Shown: one piece after another, positions 53,902 to 62,907 of the stretch
Layout of the letters: every line of letters begins with the position of its first letter
Position numbering within the stretch: the stretch's first letter is position 1
Source: Phytohabitans houttuyneae
Lineage (GTDB): Bacteria > Actinomycetota > Actinomycetes > Mycobacteriales > Micromonosporaceae
Direction of reading: 5' to 3'
Length of the DNA: 64,000 bases
NCBI RefSeq assembly: GCF_011764425.1
Contig: NZ_BLPF01000001.1
Coordinates: 3,277,001 to 3,341,000, forward strand
Translations under genes and position numbers: made by a program
Notes under the pieces: generated by a model
The model's database searches: none
The model's input: only the letters and a program-made list of their open reading frames with translations
What the model was told of the DNA's origin: nothing

Positions 53902-55584
53902 CTACCGGCGCAGCTCCGCGGGAGCGCCGGGCGGCACGGCCGGCGCGCGGGGTGTGACCGGATCGACGCGGCGGTAGTCGGCCCCGAGCGGTGGGCGGGG
54001 GTCGGGCTCGCCCTTGTTCGGCCAGAGCGACATCGCCCGCTCGGCCTGCGCCGTGATGGTCAGCGACGGGTTGACGCCGAGGTTGGCCGCCACCGCCGCC
54101 CCGTCGACCACGTGCAGGCCGGGATGGCCGAAGACCCGGTGGTACCCGTCGACGACCCCCTTCTCGGGCGTGGCACCGATCGCCGCCCCGCCGAGGATGT
54201 GCGCGGTCATCGGCACGTTGAACGCGTCCGTCACCGCGCCACCCGGTATCCCGCCGATCTCCTCGGCCAGCATGCGTACCGCCTCGTTGCCGGCCGGGAT
54301 CCAGGTCGGGTTGGGCGCGCCGTGCCCCTGGGTCGTACGCAGCTTTCCGCGCTTGTAGTGGGTGGTCAGCGAGTTGTCCACCGACTGCATGACCAGCGCG
54401 ATCACCGTGCGGCTCGACCAGTCGCGCACGGAGAGCAGGCGCAGGTACGTCAGCGGGTGGGCGGCCATCGTCGCCAGCCACCGCAGCGGCCGCCGGGGCC
54501 CGCCGTCGACGAGCGCGGACTGGAGGAAGCCCATGATGTTCGAGCCTCGGCCGTAGCGCACCGGCTCGATGTGCGTGTGCTCGTCCGGATGGAACGAGCT
54601 GGTGATCGCCACGCCCTCGGTGAAGTCGAGCCCGCGCCGCCGCGCCTCGGGCCGCAGCACGCCGGCGCCGAGGATCGCCTCCGAGTTGGTGCGGGTCAGC
54701 GCGCCGACCCGGTCGGACAGGTGGGGCAGCGCGCCGGACGCCTTCATGGCGTGCAGCAGCCGCTGGGTGCCGAGCGCACCGGCCGCGAAGATCACCTGGT
54801 CGGCCTCGAAGACCCGGCGGTCCCGGCGCAGCCACGCTCCCGTGCGTACCGTCTCGATCTGATAGCCCGACCCCGACGGCCGCACCGTGACCGCGGTGGT
54901 CATGGGGTGCACCTCGACGCCGAGCCGCTCGGCGAGCCAGAGGTAGTTCTTGACCAGCGTGTTCTTGGCACCGTGACGGCAGCCGGTCATGCACGAGCCG
55001 CAGTTGAGGCAGCCGGTGCGCTCGGGGCCGGCGCCACCGAAGTACGGGTCGGCGACCCTCTCCCCCGGCCGTCCGATGTGGACGCCGACGGGCGTGGAGT
55101 GGAAGGTGTGGCCGACCCCCATCCGCCCGGCCACCGCGCGCATCGCGCGGTCCGCGGCGGTGTCATGGGGGTACGTGGTGACGCCGAGCATCCGCTTTGC
55201 CTGGTCGTAGTGCGGCGCAAGCTCGGCGCGCCAGTCGGTGATGTCCCGCCACTGGGGGTCGTCGTAGAACGGGGGCATCGGCTCGTAGAGGGTGTTGGCG
55301 TAGTTGAGCGAGCCGCCACCGACGCCGGCGCCGGAGAGCACCAGCACGCCGGAGCCCGACTGCCCGCGCGCCGACCGGAGCAGCGTGATCCGCTGGATGC
55401 CGAAGCAGCCCAGCGCGGGCGCCCAGAGGAAGCGGCGGGTGCGCCACGAGGTCTTCGGCAACTCGTCGTCCGCGAAGCGCCGCCCCGCCTCCAGCACGGC
55501 GACCGAGTAGCCCTTTTCGGCAAGCCGCAGCGCGGCCACGCTCCCCCCGAAGCCTGAGCCGATCACGACCACGTCGTAGCGCAT
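53902..55584 (-). CDS. GMC-family FAD oxidoreductase (cholesterol-oxidase-like)
   Basis: A 560-residue flavoprotein. FAD site [20 protein letters not shown], then [15 protein letters not shown] typical of the cholesterol oxidase group, and the late [18 protein letters not shown] / [18 protein letters not shown] region with the expected Asn. Between them a cluster [18 protein letters not shown] (residues about 190-207) has the C-x2-C-x2-C-x3-C spacing of an iron-sulphur site, seen in a subset of GMC proteins. No signal peptide. The place near guaB3 is the same as that of choD in Mycobacterium tuberculosis. ATG at 55584 (MRYDVVVIG). Substrate uncertain. Confidence 0.88.
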   Translation of the reverse strand: MRYDVVVIGSGFGGSVAALRLAEKGYSVAVLEAGRRFADDELPKTSWRTRRFLWAPALGCFGIQRITLLRSARGQSGSGVLVLSGAGVGGGSLNYANTLYEPMPPFYDDPQWRDITDWRAELAPHYDQAKRMLGVTTYPHDTAADRAMRAVAGRMGVGHTFHSTPVGVHIGRPGERVADPYFGGAGPERTGCLNCGSCMTGCRHGAKNTLVKNYLWLAERLGVEVHPMTTAVTVRPSGSGYQIETVRTGAWLRRDRRVFEADQVIFAAGALGTQRLLHAMKASGALPHLSDRVGALTRTNSEAILGAGVLRPEARRRGLDFTEGVAITSSFHPDEHTHIEPVRYGRGSNIMGFLQSALVDGGPRRPLRWLATMAAHPLTYLRLLSVRDWSSRTVIALVMQSVDNSLTTHYKRGKLRTTQGHGAPNPTWIPAGNEAVRMLAEEIGGIPGGAVTDAFNVPMTAHILGGAAIGATPEKGVVDGYHRVFGHPGLHVVDGAAVAANLGVNPSLTITAQAERAMSLWPNKGEPDPRPPLGADYRRVDPVTPRAPAVPPGAPAELRR

Positions 55585-55595
55585 AACGCCATCAT

Positions 55596-55607
55596 TACTC
55601 ACGAGTA
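55596..55607. promoter_or_regulatory. short palindrome in a divergent promoter
   Basis: TACTC and GAGTA flank AC (55596-55607) in the 63-bp gap between the GMC oxidoreductase and the LCP gene. It may be an operator for either gene; no regulator is adjacent. Confidence 0.3.
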
Positions 55608-55647
55608 GCTAGCACACCAGAGCACTGACCGGGCACGATGCCACTCT

Positions 55648-56754
55648 ATGACTCGGCGACGTTGGATCATGCTTGGCGCGGCGGCCCTGGCCGCGGTCGT
55701 GCTGCTGGGTGGTGGCGCGGTGGCGGTGGCGTACGCGCTGCGCGACAGGTATGAGGTGCCGACCGCGGACCTCTTCGGCACGCCGACGCCGTCGACCTCT
55801 CCCTCGGCCACGCCCAGCCCGACGCCCCCACCGGGCGCCGACATCACCGGGCCGCTCAACATCCTCATCGTCGGCGTCGACACCCGCGAGGACGACCCGA
55901 CGTGGGAGCCGCACGCGGACGCGGTGACGATCCTGCACGTGCCGCGCGGGTTGAAGACCGGGTACATGTTTTCGCTCCCCCGCGACCTGGTCGTCGACAT
56001 CCCGAGGTTTCCCAAGTCCGGCTACCGGGGCGGGCGCACCAAGCTCACCCACGCGATGAGCGAGGGCAGCCGGCGCGGCGACGCGAAGCCCAACGTCGCG
56101 CAGGGCTTCCAGCTGCTGGCGCAGACGGTCAGCCGGTACACCGGGATCAAGCGCTTCGACGCGGGGGCGGTGCTGACGTTCACCGGGTTCCGCAAGCTCG
56201 TGGACGCGCTCGGCGGCGTGGACATCTACGTCGACCAGCGCACTCCCTCGCAGCACCTGCGCCCCGACGGCCGCGGCCGCTCGGCCGGCGGCGGGCCGGC
56301 CGGCTACGGCGGACCCCAGATGGTGTACGAGGTGGGCATGCGCCACCTCAACGGCTGGCAGGCGCTCGACTTCTCCCGGCAGCGCTACCTGCCCGGCGGT
56401 GACTACACCCGGCAGCGGCACCACCAGCAGCTCATCCGCGCGGTGATGGCAAAGGCGCTGAGTCTCGACGTGGCACGCAACCCGGTCGAGTTCGACCGCG
56501 TGCTGCGCGCACTCGGCCAGACGTTGACCTTCGACGGCCGCGGCCGGCCGGCGCTCGACTTCGCGTACGCGCTCAGTGGCCTGACCGCCCAGTCGCTCAC
56601 GCTCGTCACGCTGCCCGGCGCCGGCGTCGGCCGGGGGTCCGGCTACCGGGGCGAGCAGCTCACGGCGGAGAGCCGCAAGTTCATCTCGGAGCTCGCCGCC
56701 GGCCGGGCGGACGCGTACCTGCGCGCCCACCCGAAGCTCGTCGTCCGCCGGTAG
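55648..56754 (+). CDS. LytR-CpsA-Psr (LCP) family protein
   Basis: A 368-residue membrane-anchored enzyme that attaches polymers (arabinogalactan- or teichoic-type) to peptidoglycan. One N-terminal helix (about 7-31, IMLGAAALAAVVLLGGGAVA), a Pro/Ser/Thr linker, then the LCP core. That core has NILIVGVDTRED, DAVTILHVPR, SLPRDLVVDIP (lipid-phosphate Arg), KLTHAMSEG, GGVDIYVD, ALDFSRQRYLPGGDYTRQRHHQQLI (split around residue 250) and a short tail. The DYTRQRHHQ block is intact. Single gene, convergent with the M1 peptidase gene, the two meeting with no gap (stop at 56754, next stop at 56755). Confidence 0.93.
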   Translation: MTRRRWIMLGAAALAAVVLLGGGAVAVAYALRDRYEVPTADLFGTPTPSTSPSATPSPTPPPGADITGPLNILIVGVDTREDDPTWEPHADAVTILHVPRGLKTGYMFSLPRDLVVDIPRFPKSGYRGGRTKLTHAMSEGSRRGDAKPNVAQGFQLLAQTVSRYTGIKRFDAGAVLTFTGFRKLVDALGGVDIYVDQRTPSQHLRPDGRGRSAGGGPAGYGGPQMVYEVGMRHLNGWQALDFSRQRYLPGGDYTRQRHHQQLIRAVMAKALSLDVARNPVEFDRVLRALGQTLTFDGRGRPALDFAYALSGLTAQSLTLVTLPGAGVGRGSGYRGEQLTAESRKFISELAAGRADAYLRAHPKLVVRR

Positions 56755-58176
56755 CTACTTGGGGATGGCCGGGGCGGTCTCGCCGATCAGCCAGTCGTCG
56801 AAGAGGTCGTCGAGCGAGTCGCCGGAGACCCGCTCGGCCACCGTGATGAACTCGGCCGTGGTGGCGTTGCCGTTGCGCTTTTCCGCCGTCCAGGTCTTGA
56901 GGATGCGGAAGAAGTCGTCGTCGCCGACCTCCAGGCGCAGCGCGTGCACGGCGAGCGCACCGCGCTTGTACACCGCACGCCCGAACAGGCCCGCGCGACC
57001 GGGGTCGGCGGTCGGTTTGTCCCAGTCCATGCCGTCGTACTCGCGCTGGAAGCTCTCCTGCACCGACGGCCCGCCGCCCTCCTCGGACCACAGCCACTCG
57101 GCGTAGCTGGCGAAGCCCTCGTTGAGCCAGATGTCCCGCCACTGCGCGATCGAGACGCTGTCGCCGAACCACTGGTGGGCCAGCTCGTGCGCCACCACCT
57201 CGGTAAAGGGGCCCTGCTTGAAGAAGAGGCCGCCGTAGACGGGGCGGGACTGAGTCTCCAGCGCGTACCGGATGCGGTCGTCGTCGACCACCACACCGCC
57301 GTACGCCTCGAACGGGTACGGGCCGAACTGGGTCTCCAGGAAGTCGGCGATCTCAACGGTCCGCTCCATGGCCAGATCGGCCGGGCCGCCGGCGGGCAGC
57401 GTCGACTGGATCGCCGTGAAGACCGGCTTGCCCTTGTGCTCGCCGGTCTCCACCCGGTACCTGCCGACCACGAGGAAGGCCAGGTAGCTGGCCATCGGCA
57501 CCTTCTCCGACCACTTCCACGTGGTCCAGCCGCCGTCGTCGGTGTTGCCGCCGGGCACGCCGTTGCTGAGCGCCGTCAAGCCTTCCGGGACCGTGGCCTC
57601 CACGTCGTACGTGGCCTTGTCGATCGGGTGGTCGTTGACCGGAAACCAGCTGCTCGCCGACTCGGGCTGGCCGAGCGCGATCGCGCCGTCGTCGGTGTGC
57701 AGGAAGCCGCCCTCGCCGAAGTCGGGGCTCTGGATCGCCTGCGGCTTGCCCGAGTACCCGATCTCGACGGTGAACTCGGCGTCCTTGACGATCCCCTCCG
57801 CGGGCGTGATCACGAGCTCGGCGTCTTCGCGCTTGTTTTCCGCCGCGGTGCCGTTGACCTTGACCGTGTCGACCGAGAGACCGACGAGGTCGAGGTTGAA
57901 GCTGGACAGGTCGTCGGTGGCGGCAGCCGTGATCGTGGCGGTGCCGGTGAGGCCGTCGGTGCTCGGGTCGTAGCGCACCGCGAGCTTGTAGTGGCGCACG
58001 TCGTACCCGCCGTTGCCGTACTTCGGGAAGTACGGGTCGCCGACCCCCTCCTCCCCGGGCTGGAAGTCGGGCTTGGTCGCCTGCGGCGATCCAGGCCCCG
58101 GGTCCGGGGAGGAGTCGGTGCAGCCGCCGGCGGCCAGCGCCGCGACGGCCACAGCGGCCAGGATCCTGCGATTCAC
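56755..58176 (-). CDS. M1-family metallopeptidase lipoprotein
   Basis: A 473-residue exported zinc aminopeptidase-like protein. Lipobox LAALAAGGC (Cys about 19). A beta-rich N-terminal domain (YDVRHYKLAVRYDPSTDGLT) precedes the catalytic domain with VVAHELAHQWFGDSV and LNEGFASYAEWLW, the H-E-x2-H-x18-E zinc site. The exopeptidase GAMEN motif is replaced (RYALETQSRPVY), as in short actinobacterial M1 proteins, so true aminopeptidase specificity is uncertain. The large C-terminal domain of classic PepN is missing. Confidence 0.92.
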   Translation of the reverse strand: MNRRILAAVAVAALAAGGCTDSSPDPGPGSPQATKPDFQPGEEGVGDPYFPKYGNGGYDVRHYKLAVRYDPSTDGLTGTATITAAATDDLSSFNLDLVGLSVDTVKVNGTAAENKREDAELVITPAEGIVKDAEFTVEIGYSGKPQAIQSPDFGEGGFLHTDDGAIALGQPESASSWFPVNDHPIDKATYDVEATVPEGLTALSNGVPGGNTDDGGWTTWKWSEKVPMASYLAFLVVGRYRVETGEHKGKPVFTAIQSTLPAGGPADLAMERTVEIADFLETQFGPYPFEAYGGVVVDDDRIRYALETQSRPVYGGLFFKQGPFTEVVAHELAHQWFGDSVSIAQWRDIWLNEGFASYAEWLWSEEGGGPSVQESFQREYDGMDWDKPTADPGRAGLFGRAVYKRGALAVHALRLEVGDDDFFRILKTWTAEKRNGNATTAEFITVAERVSGDSLDDLFDDWLIGETAPAIPK

Positions 58177-58274
58177 GTAGCGAGCGTCCTCTCTAGCGCC
58201 GAAAGCGGCAAGAAAGCGGTCGTCGCGCCGCGGGCACGCGACGCGACGACCGTCGACCGGAGAGGAGGGTATCG

Positions 58275-59396
58275 CTACCGATCAAGCACGAGGCCGACGC
58301 GCTGGAACTCTTTGACGTCGCGGTAGCCGCACTTGGCCATCGCCCGCTTGAGGCCTCCGAAGAGGTTGAGCTGCCCATCCGGCGCGTCGGCCGGCCCGTA
58401 CAGCACCTTTTCGAGGCTGCCCAGCGGCTGCTCGTCGGCCACACCGAACGCGCCGCGCGGCAGCTTCGGGTGGCTGGCGGCCGAGTGCCACCACGCACCC
58501 TGCCCCGGCGCCTCGTCGCTCAGCGAGAGCGGCTCGCCGAGCATCACCGCGTCGGCGCCGCAGCCCAGCGCCTTGGCGATGTCGCCCGAGGTCTGGATGT
58601 CGCCGTCGGCGATCAGGTGGACGTACCGCCCGCCGGTCTCGTCGAGGTAGTCACGGCGGGCCGCGGCCGCGTCGGCGATCGCGGTGGCCATCGGCACGCG
58701 GATGCCGAGCACAGTGTCCGTTGTGGACCACTCGTCGGCGCCGACACCCACGATCACGCCGGCCGCGCCGGTGCGCATGAGGTGCAGCGCGGTCTTGTAG
58801 TCGGTGCAGCCGCCCGCGATCACCGGCAGGTCGAGGTCGGCGATGAACTCCTTGAGGTTGAGCGGCTCGTCCGTCGTGGAGACGTGCTCCGCGGAGACCA
58901 GCGTGCCCTGGATGACCAGGATGTCGACGCCCGCGTCGAGGATCACCGGGGCGAGCGCGAGCGTGTGCTGCGGCGAGACGCGCACGGCCACGGTCACCCC
59001 GCCCTCGCGGATCGCGCGGACCCGCTCGGCGATCAGCTCGGGGCGGATCGGCTCCGCGTACACCTCCTGGAGGCGGCGGGTCGCCGGTGCCTCCTCGTCG
59101 AGCGAGGCAAGCTCTTCGAGGATCTTCGTCGGGTCCTCGTAGCGGGTCCACAGCCCTTCGACGTTGAGCACGCCGAGGCCGCCGAGGCGGCCCAGGCCGA
59201 CGGCCGTGGCCGGGCTCATGATGGCGTCCGACGGATGTGCCACGCACGGGATGTCAAAGGGGTACGCGTCGAGCTGCCAGGCCGTGGAAACGTCGTCGAC
59301 GTCCCGCGTGCGGCGGCTCGGCACGATCGCAATATCGTCGAGGTGGTATCCGCGCTGCGCGGTCTTTCCCAACCCGATCTCCACCACGTCACGCAC
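58275..59396 (-). CDS. guaB3: GuaB3, IMP dehydrogenase-related protein
   Basis: A 373-residue TIM-barrel protein of the GuaB3 group, found next to guaB in actinobacteria. It starts MRDVVEIGLGKTAQRGYHLDDI and has the barrel blocks SPATAVGLGRLGGLGVLNVEG, VIAGGCTDYKTALHLMRTG and GIRVPMATAIADAAAARRDY. CBS domains are absent, and the IMPDH active loop GPGxICTT is not seen in the usual place, so IMP oxidation is doubtful; no firm activity is known for the group. It follows guaB by 9 bp, in one operon. Confidence 0.93.
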   Translation of the reverse strand: MRDVVEIGLGKTAQRGYHLDDIAIVPSRRTRDVDDVSTAWQLDAYPFDIPCVAHPSDAIMSPATAVGLGRLGGLGVLNVEGLWTRYEDPTKILEELASLDEEAPATRRLQEVYAEPIRPELIAERVRAIREGGVTVAVRVSPQHTLALAPVILDAGVDILVIQGTLVSAEHVSTTDEPLNLKEFIADLDLPVIAGGCTDYKTALHLMRTGAAGVIVGVGADEWSTTDTVLGIRVPMATAIADAAAARRDYLDETGGRYVHLIADGDIQTSGDIAKALGCGADAVMLGEPLSLSDEAPGQGAWWHSAASHPKLPRGAFGVADEQPLGSLEKVLYGPADAPDGQLNLFGGLKRAMAKCGYRDVKEFQRVGLVLDR

Positions 59397-59405
59397 GGGT
59401 TGCTC

Positions 59406-61028
<1,623 letters not shown>

Positions 61029-61041
61029 CTACGGTGGAGGG

Positions 61042-61443
61042 GTGCAGCACGACGAGCCGATCGACCCGTTCAACGGCGATCCCGCTGACCCGTCCGCGGG
61101 CCTGGAGGACCTCGGTGAGGACCCCCAGCTCGACCCGCTATCCGACGCGGAGCGGCAGGACGTGCTGGAGGACCTGGCCGACCTCGAGATCTACCAGGCT
61201 CTGCTGAGCCCCATCGGCATCCGCGGGCTCGTGATCGAGTGCGAAGACTGCCACGAGCCGCACTACTTCGACTGGGACCTGCTCCGGGGCAACCTGCGCC
61301 ACCTGCTCAACTCGGGGCGTCCGAGGGTGCACGAGCCGGCCTACGACCCGGATCCCGATCACTACGTGACCTGGGAGTATGCCCGGGGGTACGCGGACGG
61401 GGTGCACGACACCCTGTCCGAGGGGTCAGACGAGGACGCCTGA
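61042..61443 (+). CDS. DUF5319 family protein
   Basis: A 133-residue acidic protein: PFNGDPADPSAGLEDLGEDP, LSDAERQDVLEDLADLEIYQ, then IECEDCHEPHYFDWDLLRGN with a C-x2-C-x2-H that could bind metal, and DHYVTWEYARGYADGV. It matches the conserved actinobacterial protein lying beside guaB (DUF5319, Rv3412-like); its function is unknown. GTG at 61042; TACGGT (61030-61035) ends 6 bp before it, so the mRNA may be leaderless, since the GGAGG present almost touches the start codon. Confidence 0.88.
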   Translation: MQHDEPIDPFNGDPADPSAGLEDLGEDPQLDPLSDAERQDVLEDLADLEIYQALLSPIGIRGLVIECEDCHEPHYFDWDLLRGNLRHLLNSGRPRVHEPAYDPDPDHYVTWEYARGYADGVHDTLSEGSDEDA

Positions 61444-61465
61444 CCCCTCGCACCCTCAGGTTGTC

Positions 61466-62335
61466 TTAGGCGACGAGCCCGGCGCGGAAGCCGGCGGCCA
61501 CGGCGTGGGCCCGGTCGCGGGCGCCCAGCTTGCGAAACAGGCGGCGGGCGTGGGTCTTGACCGTGTCCTCAGAGACAAAGAGCTCCCGCCCGATCTCCGC
61601 GTTGCTCTTGCCGTCGGCCATGCCGCGCAGCACCTGCAGCTCGCGCTCGGTCAGCGTCATACGCCGGGCCACGACCTCGGGCCGGTCGCCGGCGCGGGGG
61701 CCGACCCGCCAGCTCGGGCCGGTGTTGGGGCTGGCGCCGGGCGGGCGGCCCGGACCGCCTGGGCCCACGTCCAGCTGGTCGCCGCGCTGCACCGGCACCA
61801 TCGAGGGCGGCTGGGTGCGGGAGAGCGGGCCGTTGGTCTGCCGGCTGGTGGGGGCACCTGCGGCGCGGTCGGCGGGAAGCCCCGCGTCTCCGGGGGGCTC
61901 GCCGGCGACGGCGACCGCCTCGCCGGCCCGGGAGACCGCGGGCCGGGCGGCGGCCGGTCGGGCCGGCTCGGGCAGGCAGAGCAGCAGAGCCTTGGCGACG
62001 ATGCTCACCAGGTCGTGATCACCGCCGCCACGCAGCACACCGCGCGCGCCGGCGGCGATGGCGGCCGCTGCCGTACGGGGATCCTCGGCGCCGAAGAGAA
62101 TGATCACCGCCCCGGGCGCCCGGGCCAACGCCCGCCGGGTGAAGCCCACGCTGTCGCGCCTGGTCAGCGCGGTATCCGCGAGGATTATGTCGGCGGGGCG
62201 CTCGGCCAGCCGGAGTAAAGCTTCGGTCTCCGACACGGCGGTACGCACGACGCCGCTCATCCCAAGGCGGGCGGCGGCGGATGCGACGGTCTGCGCCGCG
62301 AGCGGTGTCCGGACACATACGAGGACGGTACGCAC
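61466..62335 (-). CDS. BldM-like LuxR regulator with degenerate receiver
   Basis: A 289-residue regulator. Residues 1-125 have a receiver-like fold (RTVLVCVRTPLAAQTVASAA, IILADTALTRRDS), but the acidic pair expected after LVC is replaced by VRT and the Lys near GVLRGGG is missing, so phosphorylation is unlikely. A 100-residue Pro/Gly-rich linker follows. The output domain (LTERELQVLRGMADGKSNAEI, then VSEDTVKTHARRLFRKLG and RDRAHAVAAGFRAGLV) is of the BldM type. It faces a whiD-type gene, the same pairing as bldM-whiD in Streptomyces, so it is probably a developmental regulator. GTG at 62335 with GAGGAGG 6 nt before it, inside a hairpin. Confidence 0.88.
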   Translation of the reverse strand: MRTVLVCVRTPLAAQTVASAAARLGMSGVVRTAVSETEALLRLAERPADIILADTALTRRDSVGFTRRALARAPGAVIILFGAEDPRTAAAAIAAGARGVLRGGGDHDLVSIVAKALLLCLPEPARPAAARPAVSRAGEAVAVAGEPPGDAGLPADRAAGAPTSRQTNGPLSRTQPPSMVPVQRGDQLDVGPGGPGRPPGASPNTGPSWRVGPRAGDRPEVVARRMTLTERELQVLRGMADGKSNAEIGRELFVSEDTVKTHARRLFRKLGARDRAHAVAAGFRAGLVA

Positions 62336-62362
62336 TGTGATCCTCCTCTTCCTCTGAGGAGG
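62336..62362 (-). promoter_or_regulatory. hairpin that would hide the ribosome-binding site of the BldM-like gene
   Basis: On the minus strand CCTCCTC (62362-62356), loop AGAGGAA, then GAGGAGG (62348-62342), followed by ATCACA and the GTG. The whole Shine-Dalgarno is the right arm of a perfect 7-bp stem, so translation could be blocked until the stem is opened. Confidence 0.55.
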
Positions 62363-62391
62363 AGACCACGGAACCAACTGATCATTACGGG

Positions 62392-62405
62392 CTTTCGGAC
62401 GAAAG
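62392..62405. promoter_or_regulatory. CTTTCG-GA-CGAAAG palindrome
   Basis: A perfect 6+6 palindrome with a 2-bp centre, in the 170-bp gap between the BldM-like and WhiB genes. A candidate site for autoregulation or for a shared regulator; no BldD or WhiG consensus was recognised nearby. Confidence 0.4.
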
Positions 62406-62505
62406 AAGTTGAAAGTTCCCGACAGTAGACACGCCGGTTTCCCTACGGGCGTGCGCGGGTAATTCGTGTTCCGCGTGGCCGCAGTGCCTCGTGGGAGGAG
62501 TGTCA

Positions 62506-62907
62506 ATGTCCAACGTAGCTAGGTTGCCCGGCCCCATCGCCGACATCTGGGACTGGCAGCGGCTGGGCGCCTGCCGGGGTAGGGACAGCGCGCAGTTCTT
62601 CCACCCGGATGGCGAGCGCGGATCTTCGCGCAACCGCCGGGAAGCGAAGGCCAAGTCCTTCTGCCACTCCTGCCCCGTGCGGGCGGAGTGCGCCGCACAC
62701 GCACTGTCGGTTCGCGAGCCGTACGGCGTGTGGGGCGGATTCAGCGAGTCCGAACGGCTGCGGCTGCTCGCCGTGGGCTGGGAGGACCTCGCCGACCGCC
62801 ATCACAACTGGGTCGACGTGACGCGCCTGGAGGCCCGGCTGGGCCGGCCGCACAAGTCGGTACCGGCGGCTATCCCACCTCAACGTTTACCGAGTGCCAC
62901 CCGGTAG
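62506..62907 (+). CDS. whiD: WhiB-family regulator, WhiD/WhiB3 type
   Basis: A 133-residue iron-sulphur transcription factor. The four cluster cysteines are visible: one in LGACRGRD (Cys 22) and three in CHSCPVRAEC (C-x2-C-x5-C). The turn GVWGGFSESER and a basic tail region follow. It works with sigma factor to control genes of development or redox state. The placement opposite a BldM-like gene and near guaB fits whiD of Streptomyces and whiB3 of mycobacteria; the symbol rests on that order and the general fit. GGGAGGAG precedes the ATG. The last 38 bp overlap the convergent oxidoreductase gene. Confidence 0.88.
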   Translation: MSNVARLPGPIADIWDWQRLGACRGRDSAQFFHPDGERGSSRNRREAKAKSFCHSCPVRAECAAHALSVREPYGVWGGFSESERLRLLAVGWEDLADRHHNWVDVTRLEARLGRPHKSVPAAIPPQRLPSATR

